A stretch of DNA of 6,509 nt. Source: Accumulibacter sp. GTDB lineage: Bacteria > Pseudomonadota > Gammaproteobacteria > Burkholderiales > Rhodocyclaceae. Positions 1 to 5,436 of this stretch are shown here, one piece after another (the stretch's first letter is position 1; each line of letters starts with the position of its first letter). The DNA is taken from contig JAISQQ010000201.1 in NCBI GenBank assembly GCA_031274075.1, positions 1 through 6,509 of the forward strand, in the 5' to 3' direction. The notes beneath the pieces are model-generated. The model made no database searches and was not told the DNA's origin. It was given only the letters and a program-made list of their open reading frames with translations. The position numbers and the translations under genes were made by a program.

Positions 1-119
1 CCAAGGTTGTATCGAAAAAAGAGTTCATGGTCGACCTGACTTTGCGTATTTGGCATGCCGTCACAACTACCGAAAGATTTGGCAGGCTTCAGGAGATCGC
101 GTTATCTATATATAAGTAA
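1..119 (+). other. possible 3' end of an upstream gene, frame unresolved
   Basis: Two + strand frames are open from the left edge. One stops with TAA at 113-115 (37 codons), the other with TAA at 117-119 (38 codons). The second has somewhat more G or C at third positions and ends in ...RLQEIALSIYK, so it is the slightly better candidate for a real C-terminus. I recognise neither translation. A very short reverse-strand opening (ATG at 28-26, reading off the left edge as MNSFFDTTL) is also possible. The stretch is much more AT-rich than the genes to the right, which would fit cargo or flanking DNA. No function is claimed. Confidence 0.2.
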
Positions 120-137
120 TCACTCTCGGTTCACGAT

Positions 138-154
138 ATTCCCGAATCGGGAAT
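138..154. promoter_or_regulatory. 17-bp palindrome, candidate LysR-type operator
   Basis: ATTCCCGA-A-TCGGGAAT is perfectly symmetric around base 146. It contains T140-N11-A152, the spacing of the generic LysR-type binding box. It lies about 305 bases before the LysR start codon, which is far for an autoregulatory site, so it may instead serve another promoter. Binding is inferred only from symmetry and from the regulator downstream. Confidence 0.35.
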
Positions 155-371
155 GGCCTTGATTATAGACTCATTCGAGCGCATTAGGAATGAAGTCCAT
201 ACAAGGCCACTCATGTCCATTGCGTTACCCAAGATCGCGGAAGGCGGCGGGCGCCGACCCGAGAACGCCTAAAAAGACAGCACGCCTACGGCCTGTTTAG
301 CGTGCGCTTTCAGAAGAATCCAGGGGCGCGTCCGGTATCGGTCCAGCGCCTCCGGGTGTTCAAACGACATT

Positions 372-417
372 CTATCGAATCTATCGATTCGGGACTAAAA
401 ATTGCTCCCGTTATGAT
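372..417 (+). promoter_or_regulatory. candidate promoter/operator of the LysR-type gene
   Basis: A near-consensus -10 hexamer TATGAT lies at 412-417, about 41 bases before the start codon. No good -35 is visible: TTCGGG at 388-393 has 18-base spacing but is poor. Overlapping that space is an inverted repeat CGGGA-N11-TCCCG (390-410). Just upstream are GAATC-tatc-GATTC (377-390) and two near-identical TATCGAWTC units. The TCCCG/CGGGA half-site is shared with the palindrome at 138-154. Repressor binding here would block the promoter, consistent with the autoregulation common in this family, but that is inference. Confidence 0.3.
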
Positions 418-458
418 GATTTTGTCTGGTCGGAGGACAACTTCACACGGAGATATTT

Positions 459-1433
459 ATGAGAATTCGACATTTGCGTTACTTCCTGGCCGTTGCCGAG
501 GAACTGAGCTTCACTCGCGCCGCGCCCCGGGTTCACATCGAGCCGTCGCCCCTTTCACGGGCGATCCGGGAATTGGAATCGGACCTACAGGTTCAATTGT
601 TTCATCACGCCCCAGGACAGCTGCGGCTCACCCCGGCCGGCAAGGTATTCCGGGACGAAGCGTGCCGCCTGCTCGTCTCCATGGAAGGCGCCCGTAGCCG
701 GGCGCGTTCCGTGGAACAGGGCTATCGCGGGCAACTGCGCATCGGCCTCGCGGACCGTCTCGCCCAGCCGCAATTCATTCGCCTGCTGGCCCGCTGTCGC
801 GAGGAAGAACCGCATACCGAGATCAAAATCCAGGAAATGACCTTCCGCGAAATGATCGAAGCCCTGAAATACGAGCAAATCGACGCCGGGTTCACGGTAC
901 ATCCCGAACCCGTCCGGAAATTGCGCAAGGAGGCCGTCTGGTGGGATCGCTTCGCCGTCGCCGTGCCCCGGAACCATCCGTTACTCTCCTACCCTAAAAT
1001 TCCCCTGCACAAAGTCACCCGCTTCCCCTTGCTTCTTTTCCATCCCGAAGCGTGTTCCGGATACCATGACCTCATTCGCCGCAAGCTCCTCGACGTCACG
1101 GCGTCCTCCCCCACGGTGGCCGAATACGTCGCCGGATACGAAGCGATGATGATGCTCGCGGCGGCCGGCTACGGCATCGGCGTCGGCCTGGAATCGCAGA
1201 TCACCGGCTATCGCTATCCCGAAGTCATCGTCCGCCCCATCGCCGACGACCTTCCCTCCCTGGCTACCTTTCTGGTCGTTCCGGAACGGAAGCCCTCGGG
1301 CGAATTGAGTCACTTCGTCACCCGCGTCCGGCAAATCGGACGAAAAACGGCGATTCATCGAGGCCCGGATCCGACGATTTTTGTCGGCCGACGGACCCCC
1401 AATGTCCGCGGCATCCGGGCAAAAATGAGGTAA
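459..1433 (+). CDS. LysR-type transcriptional regulator, ICE-associated
   Basis: A 324-aa DNA-binding regulator of the LysR family. The N-terminal winged helix-turn-helix occupies roughly residues 1-60. Residues 18-40 form the recognition region, including SPLSRAIRELE, followed by the typical LTPAGKVF. Residues from about 90 onward form the periplasmic-binding-protein-like effector domain, starting GQLRIGLADR. The motif YEAMMMLAAAGYGIGVG in the effector domain resembles, from memory, LysR proteins often found beside alpA in ICEs of this class. The start is supported by GGAGA at 449-453, five bases upstream. The C-terminus runs about 20 residues past the usual family end. It is transcribed toward alpA and separated from it by a likely terminator, so it is its own unit. 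By position it matches BisR of ICEclc, a LysR-type activator of alpA; that equivalence is inference, and the effector ligand is unknown. Confidence 0.9.
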   Translation: MRIRHLRYFLAVAEELSFTRAAPRVHIEPSPLSRAIRELESDLQVQLFHHAPGQLRLTPAGKVFRDEACRLLVSMEGARSRARSVEQGYRGQLRIGLADRLAQPQFIRLLARCREEEPHTEIKIQEMTFREMIEALKYEQIDAGFTVHPEPVRKLRKEAVWWDRFAVAVPRNHPLLSYPKIPLHKVTRFPLLLFHPEACSGYHDLIRRKLLDVTASSPTVAEYVAGYEAMMMLAAAGYGIGVGLESQITGYRYPEVIVRPIADDLPSLATFLVVPERKPSGELSHFVTRVRQIGRKTAIHRGPDPTIFVGRRTPNVRGIRAKMR

Positions 1434-1441
1434 ATACAGCG

Positions 1442-1468
1442 CCGGCAGAACGTCCCGCCGGTTTTTTT
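1442..1468 (+). terminator. intrinsic terminator after the LysR-type gene
   Basis: CCGGC (1442-1446) can pair with GCCGG (1457-1461) around a 10-base loop, followed at once by seven T residues (1462-1468). It begins nine bases after the LysR stop codon on the same strand. The stem is only five pairs but entirely G-C, and the T tract is well placed. Confidence 0.6.
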
Positions 1469-1751
1469 CCCATAAAAACAAACTCCTTGATTCTTTTTTT
1501 CCTCCGACCTTTTTCGTCGCCGCGCCCCTAAAAAAAGTACGGGCCTTCTCACCTTCCCTTTTGTGGAAGCGACGCGACGCATTTTATCGGAGGAACATTA
1601 CAACACGCCCCTAACATTCCATTCGCACGCCCCTGACGTTCCAATGAATAGGGGAGGTGATTTGTCCGTATTGTTTGCTGCATTTCTGGAACGCGGGCGG
1701 TTTACTGCGAGCCGTGTCCCGAACGCTATTCAAATCCAAGGAGAGACCCGC
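1469..1751. promoter_or_regulatory. alpA operon control region
   Basis: About 280 bases between the LysR terminator and alpA. It holds a T7/A7 inverted pair (1493-1500 and 1530-1537), two 18-base direct repeats (1604-1643), a reverse-complement-like AGGGGAGGTG (about 1647-1657) and a TCCCGAA element (1717-1723) resembling half of the palindrome at 138-154. I found no confident -35/-10 pair, which would fit a promoter that needs an activator. The alpA frame is open back to a GTG at 1563, but the protein lacks family character before 1752. Confidence 0.4.
1604..1643 (+). repeat. two 18-bp direct repeats upstream of alpA
   Basis: CACGCCCCTRACRTTCCA occurs at 1604-1621 and 1626-1643, start-to-start distance 22 bases, with only two differences (A versus G at the two R positions). 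The spacing is about two helical turns, so a protein could bind both on one face of the DNA. A partial third copy, CGCGCCCCTAA, lies at 1521-1531. The repeats sit 109 bases before the alpA start codon, a plausible place for activator or repressor sites. Confidence 0.6.
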
Positions 1752-1970
1752 ATGTCTTTACCCACCCCCACCTCCGCGGTATCCGCCGAACACCGCATCC
1801 TGCGCCGCGCGGACGTCGAAGCCAAGACCGGCTTCAAGCGCGCGCACCTCTACAACCTGATGAAGGAAGGCCGCTTCCCGAAAGCGCTGCGCCTGGGAAT
1901 CCGCGCCGTCGGCTGGGACTCGGCCGAAATCGACCAGTGGATCATCGACCGCATCAAAGAACGCGCCTGA
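1752..1970 (+). CDS. alpA: AlpA-family transcriptional regulator
   Basis: A 72-aa MerR-like winged-helix DNA-binding protein of the AlpA type, a family of excisionase-like and regulatory proteins of prophages and ICEs. Residues 16-63 carry the family pattern: ILRRADVEAKTGFKR, HLYNLMKEGRFPKAL and VGWDSAEIDQWI. The start is fixed by AAGGAG (1738-1743) eight bases before the ATG; a longer frame to GTG 1563 lacks a good ribosome site and family similarity. It is the first gene of the operon leading into parA, 27 bases downstream. In ICEclc, AlpA belongs to the activation cascade for transfer genes. A similar switching role here is inferred from order and family. Confidence 0.9.
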   Translation: MSLPTPTSAVSAEHRILRRADVEAKTGFKRAHLYNLMKEGRFPKALRLGIRAVGWDSAEIDQWIIDRIKERA

Positions 1971-1997
1971 CGCGGCCCTGACCCGGAAAGGGATGCC

Positions 1998-2876
1998 ATG
2001 CCAGTAATTTCCGTCATTTCGACCAAGGGCGGCGTCGGCAAGACGACCGTCGCGGCCAACCTGGGCGGCCTGGCCGCCGACGCCGGACTGCGCGTCCTGC
2101 TGCTCGACCTCGACGCGCAGCCGACCCTCTCCTCCTACTACGAACTCGCCCAGCGCGCGCCCGGCGGCCTCTACGAACTCTTGACCGTCAACGAGACCGA
2201 TCTCTCGCGCCTCGTATCGCATACCGTGATCGACGGCCTCGACGTGCTGCTCTCGAACGACGCGCACCGGCAACTGGGAACGCTGCTCCTGCACGCCGCG
2301 GACGGGCGGCTGCGCTTGAGGAATCTGCTGCACGTCTTCCGTCCGCATTACGACCTCTTGCTGATCGACACGCAGGGCGCGCGCAGCGTGATGCTGGAGA
2401 TGGCCGTCCTGGCCTCCGATCTCGCCGTCTCGCCGGTCACGCCGGAAATCCTGGCGGCGCGGGAACTGCGGCGCGGGACGCTGCAACTGGTCGAGGACAT
2501 CGCCCCGTATCGCCAATTGGGGATTCAACCGCCTCCCCTTTATCTGCTGATCAACCGGATTCCCGCCATCTCGTCCAACGCCCGGCTGGTGCGGCAGACC
2601 TTGCGGCTGATCTTCAAGGACCATGCCGGTGTCCGGGTACTCGACACCGAAGTGCCGGCGATCGAAGCGTTCCAGCGCGCGGCGACGCGGGGATGGCCCG
2701 TGCATCGCGTGGAATACCGGCGTCCGGCGGGCCGCCAGGCGCCCGCCGCTTTGGAAGTCGTGCGTGAGCTCGCCAGTGAGCTTTGTCCGCCCTGGCGGGA
2801 ACGCTTCGCCCAGGTCACGGGCAAACAGGTCACGGGCAAAACCGGCCGGAGACATTCTCATGCCGAACCCGCGTGA
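1998..2876 (+). CDS. parA: ParA-family ATPase, ICE type
   Basis: A 292-aa MinD/ParA-type ATPase that probably works with the ParB-like protein two genes downstream in maintenance or segregation of the excised element. The deviant Walker A motif KGGVGKTT is at residues 10-17 with both lysines present. Walker A' (DLDAQPT) is at 37-43 and Walker B (LLIDTQGA) at 121-128. ICE-type ParA proteins, as I recall, share DTQGA where many plasmid ParA proteins have DTPP. There is no N-terminal DNA-binding extension, so autorepression by ParA itself is unlikely, and the alpA promoter region probably controls expression. The C-terminus contains a perfect QVTGK duplication. The stop overlaps the next gene by 17 bases, indicating translational coupling. 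A chromosomal Soj role is unlikely given the neighbours. Confidence 0.93.
   Translation: MPVISVISTKGGVGKTTVAANLGGLAADAGLRVLLLDLDAQPTLSSYYELAQRAPGGLYELLTVNETDLSRLVSHTVIDGLDVLLSNDAHRQLGTLLLHAADGRLRLRNLLHVFRPHYDLLLIDTQGARSVMLEMAVLASDLAVSPVTPEILAARELRRGTLQLVEDIAPYRQLGIQPPPLYLLINRIPAISSNARLVRQTLRLIFKDHAGVRVLDTEVPAIEAFQRAATRGWPVHRVEYRRPAGRQAPAALEVVRELASELCPPWRERFAQVTGKQVTGKTGRRHSHAEPA
2811..2840 (+). repeat. 15-bp perfect tandem duplication in the parA 3' end
   Basis: CAGGTCACGGGCAAA is present twice in direct succession (2811-2825 and 2826-2840). It is in frame and adds QVTGKQVTGK (residues 272-281) to the tail. Identity at every base suggests a recent slippage event. The second copy lies just before the ribosome site (GGAGA, 2848-2852) of the following gene. 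Confidence 0.85.
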
Positions 2877-3069
2877 CGCCTGCCGCCAGCGGCTTTGGGC
2901 GCTGATCGAGTTTGCCCGGCATGAGGGCTGGGAAGTCCACTGGATCGGCGATCGCCTGATCTTCGTCAAGGCCGGGCTGCCGCCGATCTTCACGCCCTCG
3001 GCGCTGAACGCGCGGGCGCTGTTGCAGCCGCCCTCGGAGCCGCCGCTATCGGAAGAGCGAAATGCCTGA
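2860..3069 (+). CDS. small coupled protein between parA and parB (shi position)
   Basis: A 69-aa protein whose domain I do not recognise. The N-terminal half reads as an amphipathic helix (RQRLWALIEFARHEGWEV) followed by short strands (VHWIGDRLIFVKAG). The tail is proline-rich and acidic. There is no signal peptide or membrane segment. The start at 2860 is chosen because GGAGA (2848-2852) lies seven bases upstream and the overlap with parA is then only 17 bases; the frame is open further upstream to 2623 inside parA, but that would be a large overlap. The stop overlaps parB by eight bases, so all three genes should be translated together. Its position matches shi of ICEclc, which with parA affects growth of transfer-competent cells; sequence homology to Shi was not checked. 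Confidence 0.75.
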   Translation: MPNPRDACRQRLWALIEFARHEGWEVHWIGDRLIFVKAGLPPIFTPSALNARALLQPPSEPPLSEERNA

Positions 3070-4756
3070 GATCACGCCCCTCACGCCCCAGGAGATGGCC
3101 GGCAAGCTGCTGGCTTCCGGCTTCGCGCCCGGCGGACCCCCGGCCGCCGCCTTGAGCGACCCGATCGCCGACACCCCGATCGTGGTCACGCTCGACGAAC
3201 TCGCTCCCTACGAACTCAATCCCCGGCTGACGAAGAATCCCCTCTACGGCGACATCAAGGCCTCGATCCGCGAACGCGGCCTCGACGCGCCGCCGCCGAT
3301 CACCCGGCGGCCCGGCGCCGAGCACTACATCATCCGCAACGGCGGCAACACGCGCCTGGCGATCCTGCGCGAATTGTGGTCGGAAACGAAGGAGGAACGC
3401 TTCTTCCGCATCTCTTGTCTCTTTCGTCCCTGGCCCGAACGCGGCGAGATCGTCGCCCTGACCGGCCACTTGGCCGAAAACGAATTGCACGGCGGCCTGA
3501 CTTTCATCGAGCGGGCACTCGGCGTCGAGAAGGCCAGGGAACTCTACGAGCAGGAAAGCGGCCAGCCCCTCTCTCAATCCGAACTCGCGCGGCGTCTGTC
3601 CGCCGACGGTTATCCGATCCAGCAGTCGTACATCAGCCGGATGCAGGACACGGTATGCTACCTGCTGCCCGCGATCCCGAATGTCCTCTACGGCGGCCTG
3701 GGCCGGCATCAGGTCGAGCGCCTGGCCGTGCTGCGCAAAACCGCCGAGTTGGCCTGGGAGCGGCGTGTGCCGGACAAAAGGCTGGACGTCGAGTTCGAGA
3801 CGCTGTTCCATGACGTGCTGGCGGGATTCGATACCTCGCCGGAAGAATTCTCCTTCCCGCGCGTACAGGACGAGTTGATCGGGCAGATGGCCGGGGTGCT
3901 GGGGGTCGACTACACCACCCTGGAACTCGACCTCGACGACATCGAGCAATTCCAGCGCGCGATCGCCCGGCCGCCGCAGGATCCCGACGAAAGCCCCGCC
4001 GCCCGCCCGATGGATTCCCTCCTCGCGCTGCTGCAAAGGGAAATTCCCCCCTCGGAACCGGGCGAGGACGAGCGTTTCCTCCCACTGCCTCGCACGCCCG
4101 CGACGGAGGAGAAGGAGATGGCCGAAACACGGCCGCGAGCGCCATCCCCCGCCGATCCGTCCTCGATCCCAACGCCGGCGCCCTTCGCAAGCGACGAGCC
4201 GCCCGCCGTCCCGCCGGCCGCCGACGCCGAGCGGCTGCAAGCGATCCAGCAACTCGTGACCGAGCATATGGGCGGCGACAGGCGGGATTTCGTAGACGGT
4301 CTCTTTCCGGTCACCGACCTGTGGCACATCGAACCGAGCCTCGACGCGCCGGAACCCCTGCGCCTCCACATCGCGCAGTTCGCGCGCGAAATCGCCGAGG
4401 AAGCGCAATGGGCGGACGGCGTCGCGCCCGTCAATACGGGGATCGGCTTTGTTTGCACGCTTCCTTCACCGGACGGCTCGCTTTCGGGTTTCAGTCGTGG
4501 CGTCCTGGCGCTGTTGCGCGCCTTGAGCCGGGATGAAGACCGGGACGCCGGAACGCCGGAAGGCTTTCGGCTGGACGAGGCGCTCGGTCCGGCGCTGCGG
4601 GGGCGTCTCGGCCACGCCGGGGAGGGGCCGGACAACCATCGCCTGAGCGACGACGGCCTGGTCAAGCTCTTCCGCCTGCTGCGGCTCGCCCGCCGGCTGC
4701 GGGATCTGGAGTCCGGCGCGGAGGATGGGCCAGTGAGCTCCATCCCAGGAGAATGA
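3062..4756 (+). CDS. parB: ParB-family protein of PFGI-1-class ICEs
   Basis: A 564-aa protein matching, by pattern, the ICE-specific ParB family (PFGI-1 class). Residues 41-145 form a ParB/Srx-like N-terminal domain with VTLDELAPYELNPRLTKNP, RNGGNTRL at 92-99 where chromosomal ParB has its GERR nucleotide motif, and HLAENELHGGLTFIERALGV. A helix-turn-helix follows at about 170-195 (LSQSELARRL...SYISRMQDT). Residues about 303-388 are a proline- and acid-rich linker, followed by a C-terminal domain special to the ICE family (from ERLQAIQQLVTEHMGGDRR). Chromosomal ParB is around 300 aa, so this is much longer. GGAAGAG (3051-3057) precedes the ATG, which overlaps the 69-aa gene. It probably partners ParA. 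The changed GGNTRL motif raises the question whether it still uses CTP. Confidence 0.88.
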   Translation: MPEITPLTPQEMAGKLLASGFAPGGPPAAALSDPIADTPIVVTLDELAPYELNPRLTKNPLYGDIKASIRERGLDAPPPITRRPGAEHYIIRNGGNTRLAILRELWSETKEERFFRISCLFRPWPERGEIVALTGHLAENELHGGLTFIERALGVEKARELYEQESGQPLSQSELARRLSADGYPIQQSYISRMQDTVCYLLPAIPNVLYGGLGRHQVERLAVLRKTAELAWERRVPDKRLDVEFETLFHDVLAGFDTSPEEFSFPRVQDELIGQMAGVLGVDYTTLELDLDDIEQFQRAIARPPQDPDESPAARPMDSLLALLQREIPPSEPGEDERFLPLPRTPATEEKEMAETRPRAPSPADPSSIPTPAPFASDEPPAVPPAADAERLQAIQQLVTEHMGGDRRDFVDGLFPVTDLWHIEPSLDAPEPLRLHIAQFAREIAEEAQWADGVAPVNTGIGFVCTLPSPDGSLSGFSRGVLALLRALSRDEDRDAGTPEGFRLDEALGPALRGRLGHAGEGPDNHRLSDDGLVKLFRLLRLARRLRDLESGAEDGPVSSIPGE

Positions 4757-4758
4757 GC

Positions 4759-5319
4759 ATGCCCGCGCCCCATCCCTTGAACCAAGCGGTACTCACCCAG
4801 GCCCTGCACGATCTGCGCAACGGTCAATTGCACCGCTGCCTGGAGATGGGGTTCGGCGAACATGAGTTGGAGGTACTGAAGCAGCCCGCCCTGATCGCGC
4901 TCCTGGCCAATGCGCAGGTGCCCTGGTGTTCGGTGAAGGTAAACCGGAACCTGCTCTGGCGTCTGGTGGGCCAGATGCGCGACATCGCGCGGGAAGTCGA
5001 CGCCATCGACCGCATGCTGCGCCTGGGCGCCAGCACCGAGCTGGTCAGCAAGCATCATGGCCTGACGCACCAGGAAGTGGCGCTGCGCCGGGAAATCCTC
5101 GGCCTGCCCAAGCGCAAGGGCCGCCATCCCACGCTCGACGAGGCCGGGGAGGCCGAACTGTGGCAGCACTGGAAAGCCGCCGTCGCCGAACACGGCGTCG
5201 CCCTGGACGACGAGGACGCCCTGCTGGAACGGGCGATGGAACTGGCCGAGTCGATGTCGCAGCCCCTGTCGGTGATCTGGGCCACCCTGAAAAACTGGAT
5301 CGACCAGGGGCTGGTGTAG
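4759..5319 (+). CDS. DUF2857 protein, FlhD/FlhC-like transcription factor candidate
   Basis: A 186-aa DUF2857-type protein. Residues 9-65 follow the pattern of FlhD, with helix, CLEMGFGEHELEVLKQPALI, then WCSVKVN, compared with FlhD's MFRLG..EE.AD.LA.L......C.FR. Residues 76-124 follow FlhC: AREVDAIDRMLRLGA, GLTHQEVALRREILG and PKRKGRHP, compared with FlhC's ARDIQLAMELIQLGA, LSRGRLIKLYKELRG and PPKGMLP. The four cysteines of FlhC's zinc site are absent. These comparisons were made by eye from memory. AGGAG (4747-4751) lies seven bases before ATG 4759 but almost touches ATG 4753, so 4759 is the better start; 4753 would overlap the parB stop and add two residues. In ICEclc an FlhDC-like activator (BisDC) from this operon drives transfer competence, and this protein is the candidate counterpart. 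Confidence 0.8.
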   Translation: MPAPHPLNQAVLTQALHDLRNGQLHRCLEMGFGEHELEVLKQPALIALLANAQVPWCSVKVNRNLLWRLVGQMRDIAREVDAIDRMLRLGASTELVSKHHGLTHQEVALRREILGLPKRKGRHPTLDEAGEAELWQHWKAAVAEHGVALDDEDALLERAMELAESMSQPLSVIWATLKNWIDQGLV

Positions 5320-5323
5320 TTCG

Positions 5324-5358
5324 GGGGTCAGGGATCAGGGGTCAGGTGTCAGAGGTCA
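5324..5358 (+). repeat. five tandem GGGGTCA-type heptamers
   Basis: Five 7-base units run without gaps: GGGGTCA, GGGATCA, GGGGTCA, GGTGTCA and GAGGTCA, so TCAG recurs every seven bases from 5328 to 5359. They begin four bases after the DUF2857 stop codon. The array is not coding. Its meaning is unknown: it could be a slippage-prone microsatellite or a set of protein sites. Confidence 0.75.
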
Positions 5359-5436
5359 GGGGCAGGCCGGTGAGTACGGCGGGGTGTTTTTTTTACGTTT
5401 CTCGGATTCACACATTCCAACTGATTGGAGCACGCC
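5359..5436 (+). other. leader before the replication gene, weak hairpin plus T8
   Basis: A four-pair hairpin GCCG (5366-5369)/CGGC (5377-5380) is followed, after GGGGTG, by eight T residues (5387-5394). The gap between stem and T tract makes it a poor intrinsic terminator, although it could still reduce readthrough from the parAB operon. No promoter could be called. TTGGAG (5425-5430) six bases before the next ATG is the ribosome site of the replication gene. Confidence 0.3.

Larger units (their letters stand above)
120..458. other. intergenic region upstream of the LysR-type gene
   Basis: About 340 bases without a convincing gene. It contains a 17-base near-perfect palindrome (138-154), a GCACGC/GCGTGC inverted repeat with a 14-base loop (280-285 and 300-305), and a cluster of small repeats at 372-410. 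A reading frame that starts inside this region at 302 continues into the LysR gene in another frame and looks like an accident. The region probably carries the promoter and operators of the LysR gene. No tRNA gene or attachment site could be recognised. Confidence 0.5.

Noticed and set aside
302..697. + strand frame of 131 codons overlapping the LysR start
   Set aside because: More than half lies inside the LysR gene in another frame; no ribosome site or family pattern.
1563..1751. Longer alpA start at GTG 1563 (135 aa)
   Set aside because: The extra 63 residues lack AlpA similarity and cover the direct repeats, while ATG 1752 has AAGGAG at ideal distance.
2623..2859. Upstream start for the small gene between parA and parB
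   Set aside because: It would overlap parA by over 250 bases, and the ribosome site sits before ATG 2860.
1758..2993. Long reverse-strand reading frame of 411 codons opposite alpA and parA
   Set aside because: It is antisense to genes with clear family motifs. Its translation is rich in R, G, Q and A with no domain pattern, as expected from the complement of GC-rich genes.
4753..4758. ATG 4753 as start of the DUF2857 gene (188 aa)
   Set aside because: AGGAG ends one base before it, too close for initiation; ATG 4759 has the proper spacing. The difference is only two residues.
2990..5193. Reverse-strand frames of 472 and 427 codons opposite parB and the DUF2857 gene
   Set aside because: Low-complexity arginine-, glycine- or serine-rich translations without recognisable domains; the + strand frames show conserved motifs and good ribosome sites.
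5366..5394. Intrinsic terminator before the replication gene
   Set aside because: Only four stem pairs and six bases between stem and T8; kept as a note in the leader entry and not called a terminator.
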